A program made the translations under genes and the position numbers. DNA of 64,000 bases, taken from Plasmodiophora brassicae (lineage: Eukaryota > Endomyxa: Phytomyxea > Phytomyxea > Plasmodiophorida). The DNA is taken from the NCBI GenBank assembly GCA_036867785.1, contig CP145411.1, positions 1,612,001 to 1,676,000 of the forward strand, read 5' to 3'. The notes beneath the pieces were generated by a model. The model was not told the DNA's origin. It ran no database searches and saw only the letters and a program-made list of their open reading frames with translations. Of the stretch, positions 30,320-41,623 are shown in pieces (the first letter of the stretch is position 1; every line of letters starts with the position of its first letter).

Positions 30320-31733
30320 TTAGCCGACGACGATGCCATACGTCATCGTCCCGAGGATGGTCAACATCAAGGTCGTGGTGCCCGGCAACGTGCTGGCCGA
30401 AGACGACGTTGCAAAGGCACCAGTTGCCTGGATGCTCTTTGCTGTTGTTGCCCTGGCATCCGTTGGCGCCGGCGCGCTCGTTGCCCGCGTGATCGGTACC
30501 CGCATGGTCTTCGCTTTGGGGCGTGTGGCCCGGACAGTGCCTGCCGGCCTGGTCGGTGCCCGCGTGCTCTTTGCCTTGACGGGTGTCGTCTTGAAGGTTG
30601 TGGCCCGCTTGGTCGATGCCCGCGTGCTCTTCGCCTTGACGGATGCCGCCCTAACGCGTGCGGTCGTGGGGCGCCGGGCGCTCACTGCCCGGGTGCTTCC
30701 CGTGCGCTGGAAGATGTTCAGGGCGTTCACGGCGAAGTACGCCTCGGCGAACCGGGCCGGGTTGTTCCTGACAAAGGTCGCACAGTCGGGCGCCTGCTGG
30801 ACGCAGCCGGAGCTGGCCCAGATCGACGGGTCGCCCGCATAGTTGCCGCAGAACGTCAGGTCGAACACGATCTGCATGTTGGCGAACCGGGTCGGCGAGC
30901 ACGTCCTGCCGAACGTCAGGTTGGCCATCGGGATCGGCCATAGGTCCGGCCTGGGCGCGTTGCCGACGATGTCGTCCGGGATGGCGCCCCGCGGGAAGAA
31001 CCAGGTGACGATGCCGGCGGCATCCCACAGCGTCGCGTACACACCGCCGCCGTTGGCGTTGAAGTCGGCGCCGTACGCCCCGGGCGTGTACGCCAGGTTG
31101 GCGCAGCCGGTGGCGCCGGTGCCCACCAGGCAATCCTGGCCGGCGCTGACGGCCGTCTGCCGCCTGGCGCTGGGCTGCGTGCACTTGGACCCCGTCCAGT
31201 ACGTCAGCTCGTTCCACGTGTTGTTGTGCACGCCCTCGATCACATCGACTTCGCCTGCGGGCGGGGGTGGGCACGCGTCAGGCGCGCGTCGCGGGCGGGG
31301 GTAGGACGGACGCACCCGAGCTGGGCCAGTTGGGCCCCAGGAACCAGTACGCGGGCCAGGTGCCGCACCCGACCGGCATGTGCGCCAGGTCGAGCAGGAA
31401 CAGGCCGCCGTTGAACCGCTGCTTCGACTGCAGGCGGATGGAGCGACGCCCGCGGGCGCTGCCGCCCACCACGTTCGTGCTGTCCGCTCGCAGCTGCTGA
31501 GCGTTGTTCACGATCGGCACCAGGTTCTGCAGCGACGCCGTCGCCCCGTCGACGTAGTCGACGAACCCGTTCGTCGGGTCGTCGTCCGTGTCGAAGTCGA
31601 ACTGGTCCAGGAACGTCGACGGCGTCCACGCCGCCGTCCGCGTATACGACGACGACGAGCGCACCGGCGCGATCAGGGCGACGACGACGAGGCACAGGCG
31701 GCGCGACGTGATCCACGACGGCATGGTGGCCAC
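30320..31733 (-). CDS. secreted, probably GPI-anchored GH16 beta-glucanase
   Basis: Glycoside hydrolase family 16, acting on beta-1,3(4)-glucans or related wall polymers. A signal peptide (RRLCLVVVALIAPVRSSSS) is followed by GCGTWPAYWFLGPNWPSSG. A 59 nt intron is then removed, giving GEVDVIEGV, the ExDxxE catalytic motif with both Glu. Loops NELTYWTG and GVYATLWDAAGIVTWFFPRG are typical. After about residue 320 the protein becomes a Thr/Lys/Ala-rich stalk of repeated VKAKSTRA-type units (30400-30680), ending in a hydrophobic tail (TLMLTILGTMTYGIVVG) suited to GPI addition. Cysteines in the catalytic part fit an extracellular protein. Confidence 0.82.
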
Positions 31734-32590
31734 GATAACCGGCCCGGTCGACAGATTCGTTCGAGAGGCGATCGGGGAATATCCCCCGAGCGGGACGCCT
31801 GCTGATCCTTGCGCCTGCTGCGGTGGAGGTGGAGCTGGCCCCCGACGTCACAGGGCATCTCGCTGTGCACGGCAAGTGGCGATCTGTACGTGGTGGGGCG
31901 GTCCCAGCGATTACGCATTCATTTCAATGAATCCGCGCGTACGGCCGAATGGCACCGTTGTTATTCATTTCGCCATTTGAAGTATTAGGCACAGCGATGA
32001 CGCCGGGGCTGCTGGGGCCGTCGAAAACTTGCCACTTGCGATGATGAACGTGGCATCACCGGCAAATGATCACGGGAACCAGGCCGTGCCGTGCTCCCAG
32101 CATTAATGTGCGGTCGTATGGGTCTGGGGCGTGCCAATTAGACGGAGCGATGTCCAGGGATCCGCCTATTGGTCTATTGTTTCCCACACAGAGGAGTTCC
32201 TGTGGCCAGAGCGACCGTACCAATTGCATCGGGTGGCGGGTTCCGCAACCCTCAACAATGAGAGAACTTGGCGACCCTGGTGGGATCCGAACGCTCTGCC
32301 ATAATAATGGTAAACGACTAATACGGATGCGATCGTAGACAGCGTAAACGTCAACCACATTAAGCTGTGATGGACGGCACCAAAGATCCGGCAAAAGTCC
32401 CAAGCAGCGACACGCAATGCTGATCCGTACCGGACCCGGCAGTGGCTGCTGTCTGCCTTAGCGACTCCGACGGTGGGCTCCCACGGCACGCCGCATCCGA
32501 CAGGTCCGCAACTGGTCCTGCGTACCGGTTGGGCTCGCGGATTGCGGTAGACACATCTCGGTCCGTCTCCGGCACACGTGTGTCGGCGTT
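31734..32590. other. intergenic stretch, nothing supported
   Basis: About 850 bases between divergent genes (GH16 leftward, LtrA rightward). Frames on both strands are short and mutually overlapping. I see no RNA gene or repeat. Confidence 0.5.
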
Positions 32591-34165
32591 ATGTCGGCGC
32601 CGGGCGACTTCCCTGGCACAGAGCTGGCCAATGTTTGCGTCGCAGCGTCCGAGACGGTGCAGACGGTGGCCGTCACGACGGCGACAGGTGGTGTTAGTGT
32701 TGAAATCGAGTTGACAGAAAGGTGGTTGTCGGCATCGTACTTCCTCAGCCGCGCGATGTCGGTCCCGGTCATGCGGCAGGCGTATGGCCGCACGCAGGCT
32801 CCAATCCAGGAGGACTGGTGGGAGCTCTTTTTCGACCTGATCTTCATCGGGGTCGCCGACATGCTAGGTTCCGCTGTCGATCTGGCTCTGAAAGAACCAA
32901 CACCCGGGAGAACCTTCTTCACAATCCAGACGACGTTCGTGTTCGCGTTGATGTGGTTCGACTTTACCTTGTGTAGGGTGGCTGGAACTGAAATCCGCCG
33001 CTGGTCCCATTGACGATTGTCCCAGATTTCAACCGATTCATGGTCAAGAACGACCTTTACACAACGGGCGCGCTGTTCCTACATTCGCTGTCAGTCGTAC
33101 TAATGGCTGTGTGGATCGAAGAACTTCGCCATGGCCTCAAATACGAGTTTTGCCTGTTTGCTGCTGTATCCGAATTCAGCATGATCCTCATCCACTTGCC
33201 GATGAGCATCCGGGGGTCGCCTCAACAGTACGTGACCAGCGTTTGCAGTCTATACAGGGCGGTCTCTCTAAACGGGTTTGTGCAATAGGAAGCGATTCGC
33301 ACGGTCCCGTATTGTGCTCTTTGCGATCAGCGTTTGCCTGTGGGCCATTAATGCTGTACAGCCAGTACGCCTCGGCCAAATGATTGTCACCAGCGTCATC
33401 ATCATCTACAGCTTCGCCGTTCTGTTCCTCGTAACCGGCCCCGGGTTCCAAGCGCACCCGTTTCGGTTCTGCTTGCCGCACAATGCCTTTCACCTGGTAT
33501 GTGCCTGCGGAAATCGTCGTGCCCTTCATGCTGACCGTTTAGGCAGTGCGATCGAAGCTATGTCCTGGTGCTGATCTTCCTCGGTGACATGGTTGTCAAG
33601 CTGATCCGGCCCCCACCAATCATACCGACCACGCCCCAAATGGTCGCACTGTCACTAGGTTTCCTCTTATGCCTGACCATTAAGCAACTAGGTATGGCTC
33701 TGGTGTACATATACCCTCGAACGACGCTTATCTGCGGCAGGTCATGATTGTGCCCCACGAACTCTGGACGAGAACGCTCTGTACGGGTCGAAGTTGAGAG
33801 GCATCGCATTTATATGCTTGCACATGTTCCTGCCGTTCACCCTTCTCAGTCTCGGGATCGGGTTCAATGATGGGTTGCTGATTGCCGAATCCAGCACTAC
33901 TCCCAAGCACATCATCATCGTCCTGACGACATCATACGTTACCGTCATCGCCATCCTCATCGCCATGCGATGCCTCCACCAGTTCCAGCGGCGCTCTGCC
34001 GTCGTCTGGGCGTTCCGAATCGTTCTGATCGCCGCCATGGCCGCCACGCTTCTCACCGTCGGCGAGCGCCTCCCCGTACTGGCCGTCCTCGGCATCGTGT
34101 CCGCTACAGGAACCATCCTAGCCGTTTCCGACCAGCTTGGCTTCGATCTGCCCAGCCACCGCTAA
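32591..34165 (+). CDS. LtrA-family multi-pass membrane protein, copy 1
   Basis: The low-temperature-requirement A family is mostly bacterial and of unknown function. The first exon has EDWWELFFDLIFIGVADML, the family signature (ELFFDLxF), followed by a second helix FVFALMWFDFTL. Introns of about 45-60 nt separate further membrane exons: DLYTTGALFLHSLSVVLMAV, IVLFAISVCLWAINAV, VLIFLGDMVVKLIRPPP, GIAFICLHMFLPFTLLSLG and ATLLTVGERLPVLAVLGI. The C-terminus is SDQLGFDLPSHR. About 10-12 membrane segments are expected. The start may be MSAPGDFPG or a later Met. The protein is 50-60 percent similar in visible segments to the next gene, so they are tandem duplicates. Confidence 0.7.
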
Positions 34166-34337
34166 CAATATTGTCACATGTTAGCCGTATAAACATCTCC
34201 GTCCCTTCGTGAAGGGCAACGGCAGAACTTGGGCACGCGTCCACCATGACGTGCGACAGTGTTGTTGCGACGCGGCCTGTACCTGTCGTCGTTACGACTA
34301 GCGCCCTGTTATTGTTGCAGGAGGTCCGTTAAATCGT

Positions 34338-35857
34338 ATGGCGGTTGGCGCAGGGCCTGCCGATGAAGGGGCGGACGACGAGGTGCCGGGAACTCGCAGG
34401 CGGTCGGCGCCGAGCGTGTTCAAGCGCGCCCTGTCGATCCCGGATCTGAGACAGTCGTATGGCGACCCGCAGGTCCCCATCGAGGAGGACTGGTGGGAGC
34501 TGTTCTTCGACCTGATCTTTATCGGGATCGCCGACATGCTTGGCGAAGCTGTCGAGGTTGCCCTGGAGCATCCGGCGCCGGCGCTCGTCGCACTCACCGT
34601 CCTGATGACGTTCGTGTTCGCCCTGGTCTGGTTCGACTTCACGTTATGTACGGGGACCACAACGGAGGGAGGCGGGCGGACGATGCTGACTGACGTCTGA
34701 CGCAGATTTCAACCGGTTCAAGGTGAAGAACGACCTGTACACGACGAGCGCGTTGTTCCTGTACGCCCTGTCAGTCGTCCTGATGAGCGTATCCATCGAG
34801 GATCTTCGCTATGGACTCAACTACCGCTTCTGCCTGTTCGCGGCTGCCTGCCAGTTCAGCATGGTGCTCATCCATTTGCCGATATGCGTTCGTGGGTCGG
34901 CACGAGAGTACAAAGGGAATGTTGCCAGTTTCAAGGAGCGGCCGTACTCATGATGCGACAGGAAACGTTTCGCGCTGCTCCGCGTGGTCCTGTTTGCCAT
35001 CGCCATCGGCTTGTGGGGCGCCAACGCTGCGCAATCAACGTATGTTGGCCAGCTGGTTGTCACCGCCGTCATCATCGTCTACCTGTTCTGCGTCCTGTTC
35101 ATTGTCGGTGACTTCGGGATTCGTGGGCGCCCACTGAAATTCTCGCTGCCGTACAACGTCCATCATCTCGTAGGTTTTCGGACGCTCTTGCCAAACACTG
35201 GTCTGAACACGCGGGGCAGTGCGATCGAAGCTATGTCCTCGTGCTGATCTTCCTTGGCGATATCATTGTCCGACTGATCCGACCTCCGCCGTACGTCATG
35301 ACGTGGGCGCACCTGGCCGGCCTGTCGCTGTGCTTTCTGATATGCTTGACCATCAAGCAATTAGGTGGCCCCGTCAGCCTCCCTGATTGGTAACCGGCCT
35401 GACTTGTTGTTCAGGACACGATTGCGCACCTCGTACTCTGGACGAGAACGCGTTGTACGCTTCAAGAACGACCGGCGCCGTGTTCCTGTCCCTGCACATG
35501 CTTCTGCCCATCACGCTCGTCTGCCTTGGCGTCGGGTTCGACGAAGCGTTGCAGGCCATCGATGGCGACACGCCATCCGGGAAAGCCGTATACCTCGTCA
35601 CGGTCTCGTACGTGGGCGTCGTCGTCATCTTTAACGCCATGCGCTGCCTCCACCAGTTCCAGCAGCGATCCACGCTGGTCTGGATCCTGAGGATCGTCGT
35701 CGTCGTCGTAATGACCGCCATCCTCCTCGCCTTCGGCGATCGTCTTCATGTGCTGGGCGCCCTCGGCAGCATCTCCGCCGTCGGATCAGGGCTGGCCTTG
35801 GTCGACCGGCTCGGATTCGACCTGCCTAGCCATCGCAACGGACTCCTGTCCACCTGA
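34338..35857 (+). CDS. LtrA-family multi-pass membrane protein, copy 2
   Basis: Tandem duplicate of the previous gene, starting 172 bp after it. MAVGAGPADEGADDEV opens a hydrophilic N-terminus, then IEEDWWELFFDLIFIGIADM, LVWFDFTLC, DLYTTSALFLYALSVVLMSV, FCLFAAACQFSMVLIHLPI, IAIGLWGANAAQSTYVGQLV, VLIFLGDIIVRLIRPPPY and VFLSLHMLLPITLVCLGVGF. It ends LVDRLGFDLPSHRNGLLST. Exon-intron junctions sit at the same places as in copy 1 (for example before DFNRF), so the duplication copied the intron pattern. Function is unknown. Confidence 0.72.
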
Positions 35858-35994
35858 ATATATGACGAACCCGCCCTGTAATGCGAAACTGCAGCTGCGA
35901 TCATGTGGACCCCGCCCTAATATGTTACGGCTACCCTAATATGCTTGTCGCACGTTCCGATTTTATATGTAGATCGGGCCAGGTACCACTGCCG

Positions 35995-36955
35995 ATGCCT
36001 CGTCGTCGAGTTGGGCGCCCTGGTGCAGGATGGCGTGCAAACCTGCTCGGCGTTCGCTGGCGGTTCCTGTCGGAACGGGCGGCGGCCACCCACCCAGCCG
36101 CCAGCGCCTCCGATGACATTGGCCGCGCCCTGATGGAGAACCTTCACGTCGACACCCGCGGATACGAATCGCTGTTGCTGGACGGCGACCTCCACATTAA
36201 GATCGAGGACTCGCAACGAGATGATGACGACGTTAACGGCGCTGCGCCTTTGAGCGGGACAGATCGTTCACCAGTACGGGCATCGGTCAGCAGCTTCGCG
36301 GACGCCAGTGTCGAAGACACCGGTCAGAACGGCGACGACGGTAACGATAATGAGGAGATGGACGACGTTTGTACGGATGCGGAGACGTCGGGCGGGGATT
36401 CGGACGGATATAGCCATGACCAGCCGACCCGGTCGCGGTCACCATCACCAGTGATCATCTGGCGACCAAGCGCCCGGGTCCAATTGTGCCATGATGTCCC
36501 ACCCGACCTGAAATCGGTCTTCACAACTAAGCAGCCGTCTGCGAAACCGCCATGCCAGACGGTGACTAGGAACACGTCCCCGCAGACGTCACGAAGATCG
36601 CATCGGCATCGTCGGCAGACTGTATTCCCTGGCAGTACGTTCGGAGGTACCAGGACATATCGGAAGGTGGTGATGTCACTGAGGTCCGAAAGCAAAGCCC
36701 TGACGGGACGTTATGCTGCAGAAACCGTCTGGTGGCCGAATGCCGATAGACGACGACGTGGACGACGACAACGCCTCAGACGACGGCACACGGTTGGCGA
36801 TGAGCGACGCCGATCGACAGCGGCTAGCGGCGGTGACCGCACAGATCCCGAACCTGTTCATCAGCAAAGCGTACAAGGTCTTCATCAAAGAGCAGAAAGA
36901 GGGCGGCGACACGCGCGTCCCGTACTACCTAAAGTCCACCCCTGAGCTGCGCTGA
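35995..36955 (+). CDS. hypothetical acidic protein
   Basis: Two exons joined over a 55 nt intron (36667-36721), which restores the frame so that TYRK is followed by KPSGGRMPIDDDVDDDN. The protein is Asp/Ser-rich (EDSQRDDDDVNG, DNEEMDDVCTDAETS) with a basic Ser/Thr middle. It ends in an ordered-looking segment, LFISKAYKVFIKEQKEGGD then YYLKSTPELR. The start is uncertain: MPRRRVGRP at 35995 or MENLHVDTRGYES at about 36133. No family is recognised; a nuclear regulatory role would be a guess. Confidence 0.5.
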
Positions 36956-37136
36956 TTCACCCCCTCGCCGACGGCGCTATATTTGGTTCCCAGTTGGCAA
37001 AGGGTAGTGCGGCACGGCAGTTACCAGTGGTTCCGAAAATGGACGACCCTCAGTGGGGCACGGACGGGGCGGGGGGTACCCGTACGGACAAGCTGCAGCG
37101 TGCACGCACGGCTTGAGGTGCCATTCTCGAAACGGG

Positions 37137-38591
37137 ATGGCGGGCATCAGGATGCTGCTGGGCGTTACGGTCGTGCTGGCCGTGGCGCTGATCGTCAACG
37201 GCTCCATCCAGCGCGTGCCGGTGTACATGCAGGAGCCCCGGGAGGTGCATGCGAACCCGATGCAGGTCCTGTACAACAAGTACAACGCGCGCGCGCAGCC
37301 ACATGGCGCCATTCCGATTTCCGACTGTGCGATGGACGATGACCCCGTGCTGTAAGCCTGGACGATCTAACTTGGCGTTGTAGTTGCCAACGCCCAGTAC
37401 TACGGTTTGATCAAAGTGGGGGAGCCGTTCCAGTCGTTCCGAGTCGTGTTCGATACCGGTTCCGCGAACCTTTGGGTCCCATCGAAGGAGTGCGGGTATT
37501 CGTGCACGCTCAAGACGCGTTACGACCACAACGAATCGCGTTCATATGTGAAGGACGGGCGTGATTTCGAAATTCGTTACGGATCCGGGGCGACCAAGGT
37601 GTTGGGGACAGCGTTTCAAGCCCGAACCAAATGTCTGACGTCCGACTTGCAGGGCTACCTGTCGAAAGATCAGTTGTTTTTTGGAGAGCTCCGCGTCAAG
37701 GAGCAGACGTTCGCTGAGATCACCGAGGAGCCGTTCCAGTGGGTCTTGTCCCGGTTCGATGGAATTCTCGGATTGGCTTTCGTACGTTATCGCTGTGGCC
37801 GCGAAGGTTCGTAAGATTTACCGTACATGGGCTAGGACTCGATCGCGGTTATGAAGGTGAAGACCCCAATGTAAGGCAGCCGACGAATCGGGTCCGCCTG
37901 GTCTTGACTTGTATTCTTATAGGTCGCACCTGATCGAGACGAAAATGCTCGATTCCGGGATGTTCTCTTTCTACCTTCCCGACGTGCCGGGTTCGACTGG
38001 TGAGCTGATCATTGGTGGTGTCGACAGTCGCCTGTACCAAGGGGAAATTGCCTGGACGCCGCTAGCCACCCGTGACTACTGGCGTATTCCGTTCCAGGGC
38101 CTGGACGCCGGCCAGGGAAACATCTTCGCGGAATGCTCGCGTGCGATTATGGATTCTGGCACGAGCCTTATCGTCGGACCATCCACTGAGGTGGCCATCC
38201 TGGCTGCTTCCGTCGGCGCTACTGCCAATCCGATCATGCCCGGCGTGTACACTGTCGATTGCACCAAGATCGCATCGATGCCACCGGTTACGATCACGTT
38301 CGGCGACAAGGACTACACTCTGTTCCCGACCCAGTACGTCAATGTCCAAACCATCTTGGGGCAAACCCAGTGTATGCTTGGATTCGCCGGCATGGACTTT
38401 AACACACCCGAGAAGTTGCTGATCCTCGGCGACGTCTTCCTTCGCCACTACTACACCGGTACGTGTTCCCATGCGACAGTGATGGCTCCTTGCTGACACG
38501 GACCGTAGTTTGGGACATGGACAACGGGCGGTTCGGTGTCGCCAAGCTCAAGGGACGCAAGCACGCGGCCACGATCGTTGCCACCATGTGA
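37137..38591 (+). CDS. pepsin-family aspartic protease (cathepsin D-like)
   Basis: Secretory or lysosomal A1 protease. The signal peptide is MAGIRMLLGVTVVLAVALIV, followed by a short propeptide. After an intron comes AQYYGLIKVGEPFQSFRVVF, and the first active site is DTGSANLWVPS. The flap is FEIRYGSGA. The second active site is IMDSGTSLIVGP. Other family marks are FDGILGLAF, DYWRIPFQG, and the end ILGDVFLRHYYT joined over an intron to VWDMDNGRFGVAKLKG. Disulfide cysteines are present. Short introns lie near 37355-37385, 37784-37830, 37870-37920 and 38459-38507. Confidence 0.92.
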
Positions 38592-38740
38592 TGCGCACTT
38601 CAGTCAGCTCGTCGTCCCCGATATTCCCGTCAATAAACAGGGCAGCATTCTCTCGACGACATGGGCAGGTCATTGACACGCTGAAGACAATGACATATAG
38701 ACGATTGTATGAATAACACAAGAGTCGATGGTAAAATTCA

Positions 38741-40459
38741 TCACTGTGCCTTGGACTTCTTCGCGGTTTTCTTCTTGCTCTTCTTTTCCTTCGTGCCTTC
38801 GTCAACAGCCTGAGCGTCCGGCTGCTTTGCCTTCTCCTTCTTCTCCGTCTTCTTTTTCTTCTTATCCTTCGATGCAGGTGCCGCTGTTTCTGTCTCCCGC
38901 TCCTCGACCGGCTGCGCTTCAGGAGTCGTCTCCACCTGCATCTCCTCATCCTTCTTCTGCTTCTTCTCCTTCTTGGACTTCTTCGCTGCCGGTTCCGCTT
39001 CGTCCGCGACGACCTGATCCTTCTTCTGCTTCTTCTTCTCCTTCTTAGCCTTCTTCGCGTCATCATCAGCCGCCTCCGCCTCGACTTGGTCCTTCTTTCG
39101 CTTCTTGGACACCTTATCGTCGCCACTCTCATCTTCCGTCTTCCGCAGCGACTCTGCGACCTCCGTCATGACGTCAATGTTCTTCCTGGGCGCCACACCC
39201 GTGTTGTAGAACGCCAACCGCTCGTCGACCTGGTCCTTCAGCATGCGTCCGTACGCGTCCGTCGCCACGTCGCTGAACGAATCGATACGGGACGCCATCG
39301 AGCACTTGTTGGCCAGGTACCTTGAGATACGTCCCTTGTTCTTCGGCGCCGCCTGCCCGATGAACGTCGAGTTGAAGATCAGCCCGTACTTGGGCGTGTT
39401 GCCCTTCGTCTTCAGCGCGCGGAACAGCGCCTTCTCGGCGCCCAGGATCTGGACAGTCGACGCCGGGTACTTGGCCAGGTTCGTCAACGATCCGGCGTGC
39501 GAGATCAGACGGGCGCCGACGAGCTCACCGATGAGCGCGGTCAGGTTCGGGGCACACGCCGACATCTTCGACTGCAGGTAGGCGAACAGCTGAACGCGGT
39601 ATGCGCTCAACGACGCCACCTTCTCGGCGAACATTTTGATCTGGTCCAGGTCCACGTTGCTGATGTCGGTGCCCATGCTGGTGCGACCGGCGTTGATCAT
39701 GTCCTGTGCCAGCTTCATGTCGCCGGTGACGTCCGTCAGCTCGTTGAGCAGGTCAGCGTTGTCGGCCGCGTTCGCAGATATCCGTTTCCGGTCGCCGAGC
39801 GTGTACGCCACCTTCGCGAACATGACGTTGTCGGTGGCCAGCTTGGCCAGCTCGGGGAAATGCCACCCGTACCATTCCCGGCACCGCATCGAGAACGTGT
39901 TCAGGTCCTTGTCCAGCTGGTCCAGCGTGGCGATCGCCTGGATGACCATGTTGTCCACACGGTTCACGTTGAATTTGACCTTGCTACGGGAGTAGGAGTG
40001 GGCGAGGCCCAGCTGGGCCTGGGCGATATCCGCGCGGCCGAGGCCCTTGACGTAGTGCAGGAAGTGCATGCGAATGCCACGAACGATCTCCAGGATGCGC
40101 TGGGTCGATTCACACGGGATCGACAAGGACTCCTGGATCGACCCGCCGAGTTTCGCTTCCTGGACGCCCAGCTTCCAAGCCGACTTCTTCGACGACTTGG
40201 ACGACACCTTCGGCAGATTCTGCTCGAGGAACGCGGCCAGGAACGGCGTCACCGTCCCTTCCGAAACGGCGTTGATGTTCTCCAACGCCATCTCTGCGTT
40301 CGTAAACGGCGCGAACGCCTTCAGCGTGACCATCGTCCCGAACCGTTGCAGGTCCGTGATCGACTTCTGGATGTCACCGATGGCGATCTCATCGACTTGG
40401 TCGCATTGGAACAGCGACACGCCGGCCGCCGATTCGTAGAGGACGTACAGCCCCGACAT
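38741..40459 (-). CDS. NOP56: NOP56, box C/D snoRNP core protein
   Basis: NOP56 pairs with NOP58, fibrillarin and the 15.5K protein on box C/D snoRNAs and directs rRNA 2'-O-methylation. Intronless, 572 residues. The N-terminus [14 protein letters not shown] and [17 protein letters not shown] are NOP56-specific rather than NOP58. A coiled coil ([19 protein letters not shown]) precedes the Nop domain ([40 protein letters not shown]), with [18 protein letters not shown] and [10 protein letters not shown]. The C-terminal about 130 residues are the usual KKE/D tail ([11 protein letters not shown]). The snoRNA host gene in this window makes RNAs of the class this protein binds. Confidence 0.96.
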   Translation of the reverse strand: MSGLYVLYESAAGVSLFQCDQVDEIAIGDIQKSITDLQRFGTMVTLKAFAPFTNAEMALENINAVSEGTVTPFLAAFLEQNLPKVSSKSSKKSAWKLGVQEAKLGGSIQESLSIPCESTQRILEIVRGIRMHFLHYVKGLGRADIAQAQLGLAHSYSRSKVKFNVNRVDNMVIQAIATLDQLDKDLNTFSMRCREWYGWHFPELAKLATDNVMFAKVAYTLGDRKRISANAADNADLLNELTDVTGDMKLAQDMINAGRTSMGTDISNVDLDQIKMFAEKVASLSAYRVQLFAYLQSKMSACAPNLTALIGELVGARLISHAGSLTNLAKYPASTVQILGAEKALFRALKTKGNTPKYGLIFNSTFIGQAAPKNKGRISRYLANKCSMASRIDSFSDVATDAYGRMLKDQVDERLAFYNTGVAPRKNIDVMTEVAESLRKTEDESGDDKVSKKRKKDQVEAEAADDDAKKAKKEKKKQKKDQVVADEAEPAAKKSKKEKKQKKDEEMQVETTPEAQPVEERETETAAPASKDKKKKKTEKKEKAKQPDAQAVDEGTKEKKSKKKTAKKSKAQ

Positions 40460-40493
40460 GGCGATTCTGCCCAGGCCAGAAGGAACACACTAC

Positions 40494-40524
40494 TCCGTGA
40501 ATGCCGTCACGGACTCCGTGACGC
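40494..40524. promoter_or_regulatory. palindromic motif upstream of NOP56
   Basis: CCGTCACGGA (40504-40513) and TCCGTGACG form an inverted repeat GTCACGGACTCCGTGAC, with a third half-site TCCGTGA at 40494-40500. It lies 35-65 bp upstream of the NOP56 start and also faces ECO1 on the other side. The half-site matches TCCGT/ACGGA seen upstream of the snoRNA host gene and TPR-Hsp70. Confidence 0.45.
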
Positions 40525-40733
40525 ACTCACGCGTCCGCCCGCCGCGCTTAGGTAGTAGCCACGTGCCGAACAACGAAACGTACATAAGGCCTACACACAC
40601 ACACATTCACGCGCTCCCGTGTGTGGACCTGATATATCATACGCGACGCGAGTGAGCGTCTTGCAAAGGTCAAAGCGCGGCTGCCTACGAAGGCGATCGT
40701 CTCGGCCCGGAGTGAGTCGCCATTGCGCTAAAG

Positions 40734-41595
40734 ATGTCAGCGCTGGATGCGCTGATGCGGCGCGGTCGTGGCGGAACCGGGCGTCGGCCGACGAAGAAGG
40801 CGAAAACGGGCGGCGGTGATGGCGGCGGGAAGCGCCTCGTGCAGATGCGGTTGGACGTCGGTCAGGCGTCGATCGGGAGCACGCGCTGCCCGGACTGCGA
40901 CATGATGTACATGAAGGGCGAGCCGCAGGACGACAAACAGCACGCCGTCTACCATGCGTCCATTGTCGAGGGCGTCGCATTCACCCAGCAGAAATCGCAG
41001 ATCGTCGACCTGCTGGACGGCCCCCGCGATTCGTTCGCGCTGTACCGCGTCCACGTTGGCCTTCAACAGCAACGCCCCCGGGGCAGCATCGAACAGATCA
41101 TTCGTCGCGCGCAGCGAGACCTCGGCATGGACTGCGAAGCGCCCCTGCAATTCGCCCCTGGCCACCAGCTGTTCTTCGTCGTCGCCACAAAGAGCAACCG
41201 AGTGGCCGCCTGCGCTGTATGCCGCCCGTTGACGAAGGCGTACGTTCCCGACGAGGCGAACATTCGCGCGGCACCCAGCGAACGGAACGCGGTCCCCGCC
41301 AGACTCGGTGGGGCCTGGTACCGACCCCCTTGGTGGTGAGGCACGACGCGACTGACGCGAACGCTCTGCTACAGGCGTGGATGTCATCTGGGTCCATGGT
41401 CGGCAACGAAGGAAGAAACTGGCGTCGTGGTTGCTGGACACGGCCAGGCAGCACCTGACGTTCGGTCTCCCGGTGCCCGTCGCCCAGGTCGCCTTCTCGC
41501 AACCGACCGAAGCGGGGGCTGCGTTCGCCCGGTCGTACACCAGCGCTCGTCTGCTCGTCTATGGGCCGGAATCGGACGCGGATAACGGAACGTAA
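40734..41595 (+). CDS. ESCO: sister-chromatid cohesion acetyltransferase ECO1/ESCO
   Basis: Acetylates cohesin SMC3 in S phase to lock cohesion. A basic Gly-rich leader is followed by the family zinc finger QMRLDVGQASIGSTRCPDCD then MMYMKGEPQDDKQHAVYH (C2H2). The acetyltransferase core follows. Removing a 67 nt intron (41308-41374) joins VPARLG to VDVIWVHGRQRRKKLASWLL, which matches the ESCO segment around CGVSRIWV and the acetyl-CoA loop. The end QVAFSQPTEAGAAFARSY with LLVYGPES matches the family C-terminus. Start is the ATG of MSALDALMRRG. Confidence 0.88.
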
Positions 41596-41623
41596 CAATG
41601 GGCACCTATGTACAGTGTACACG

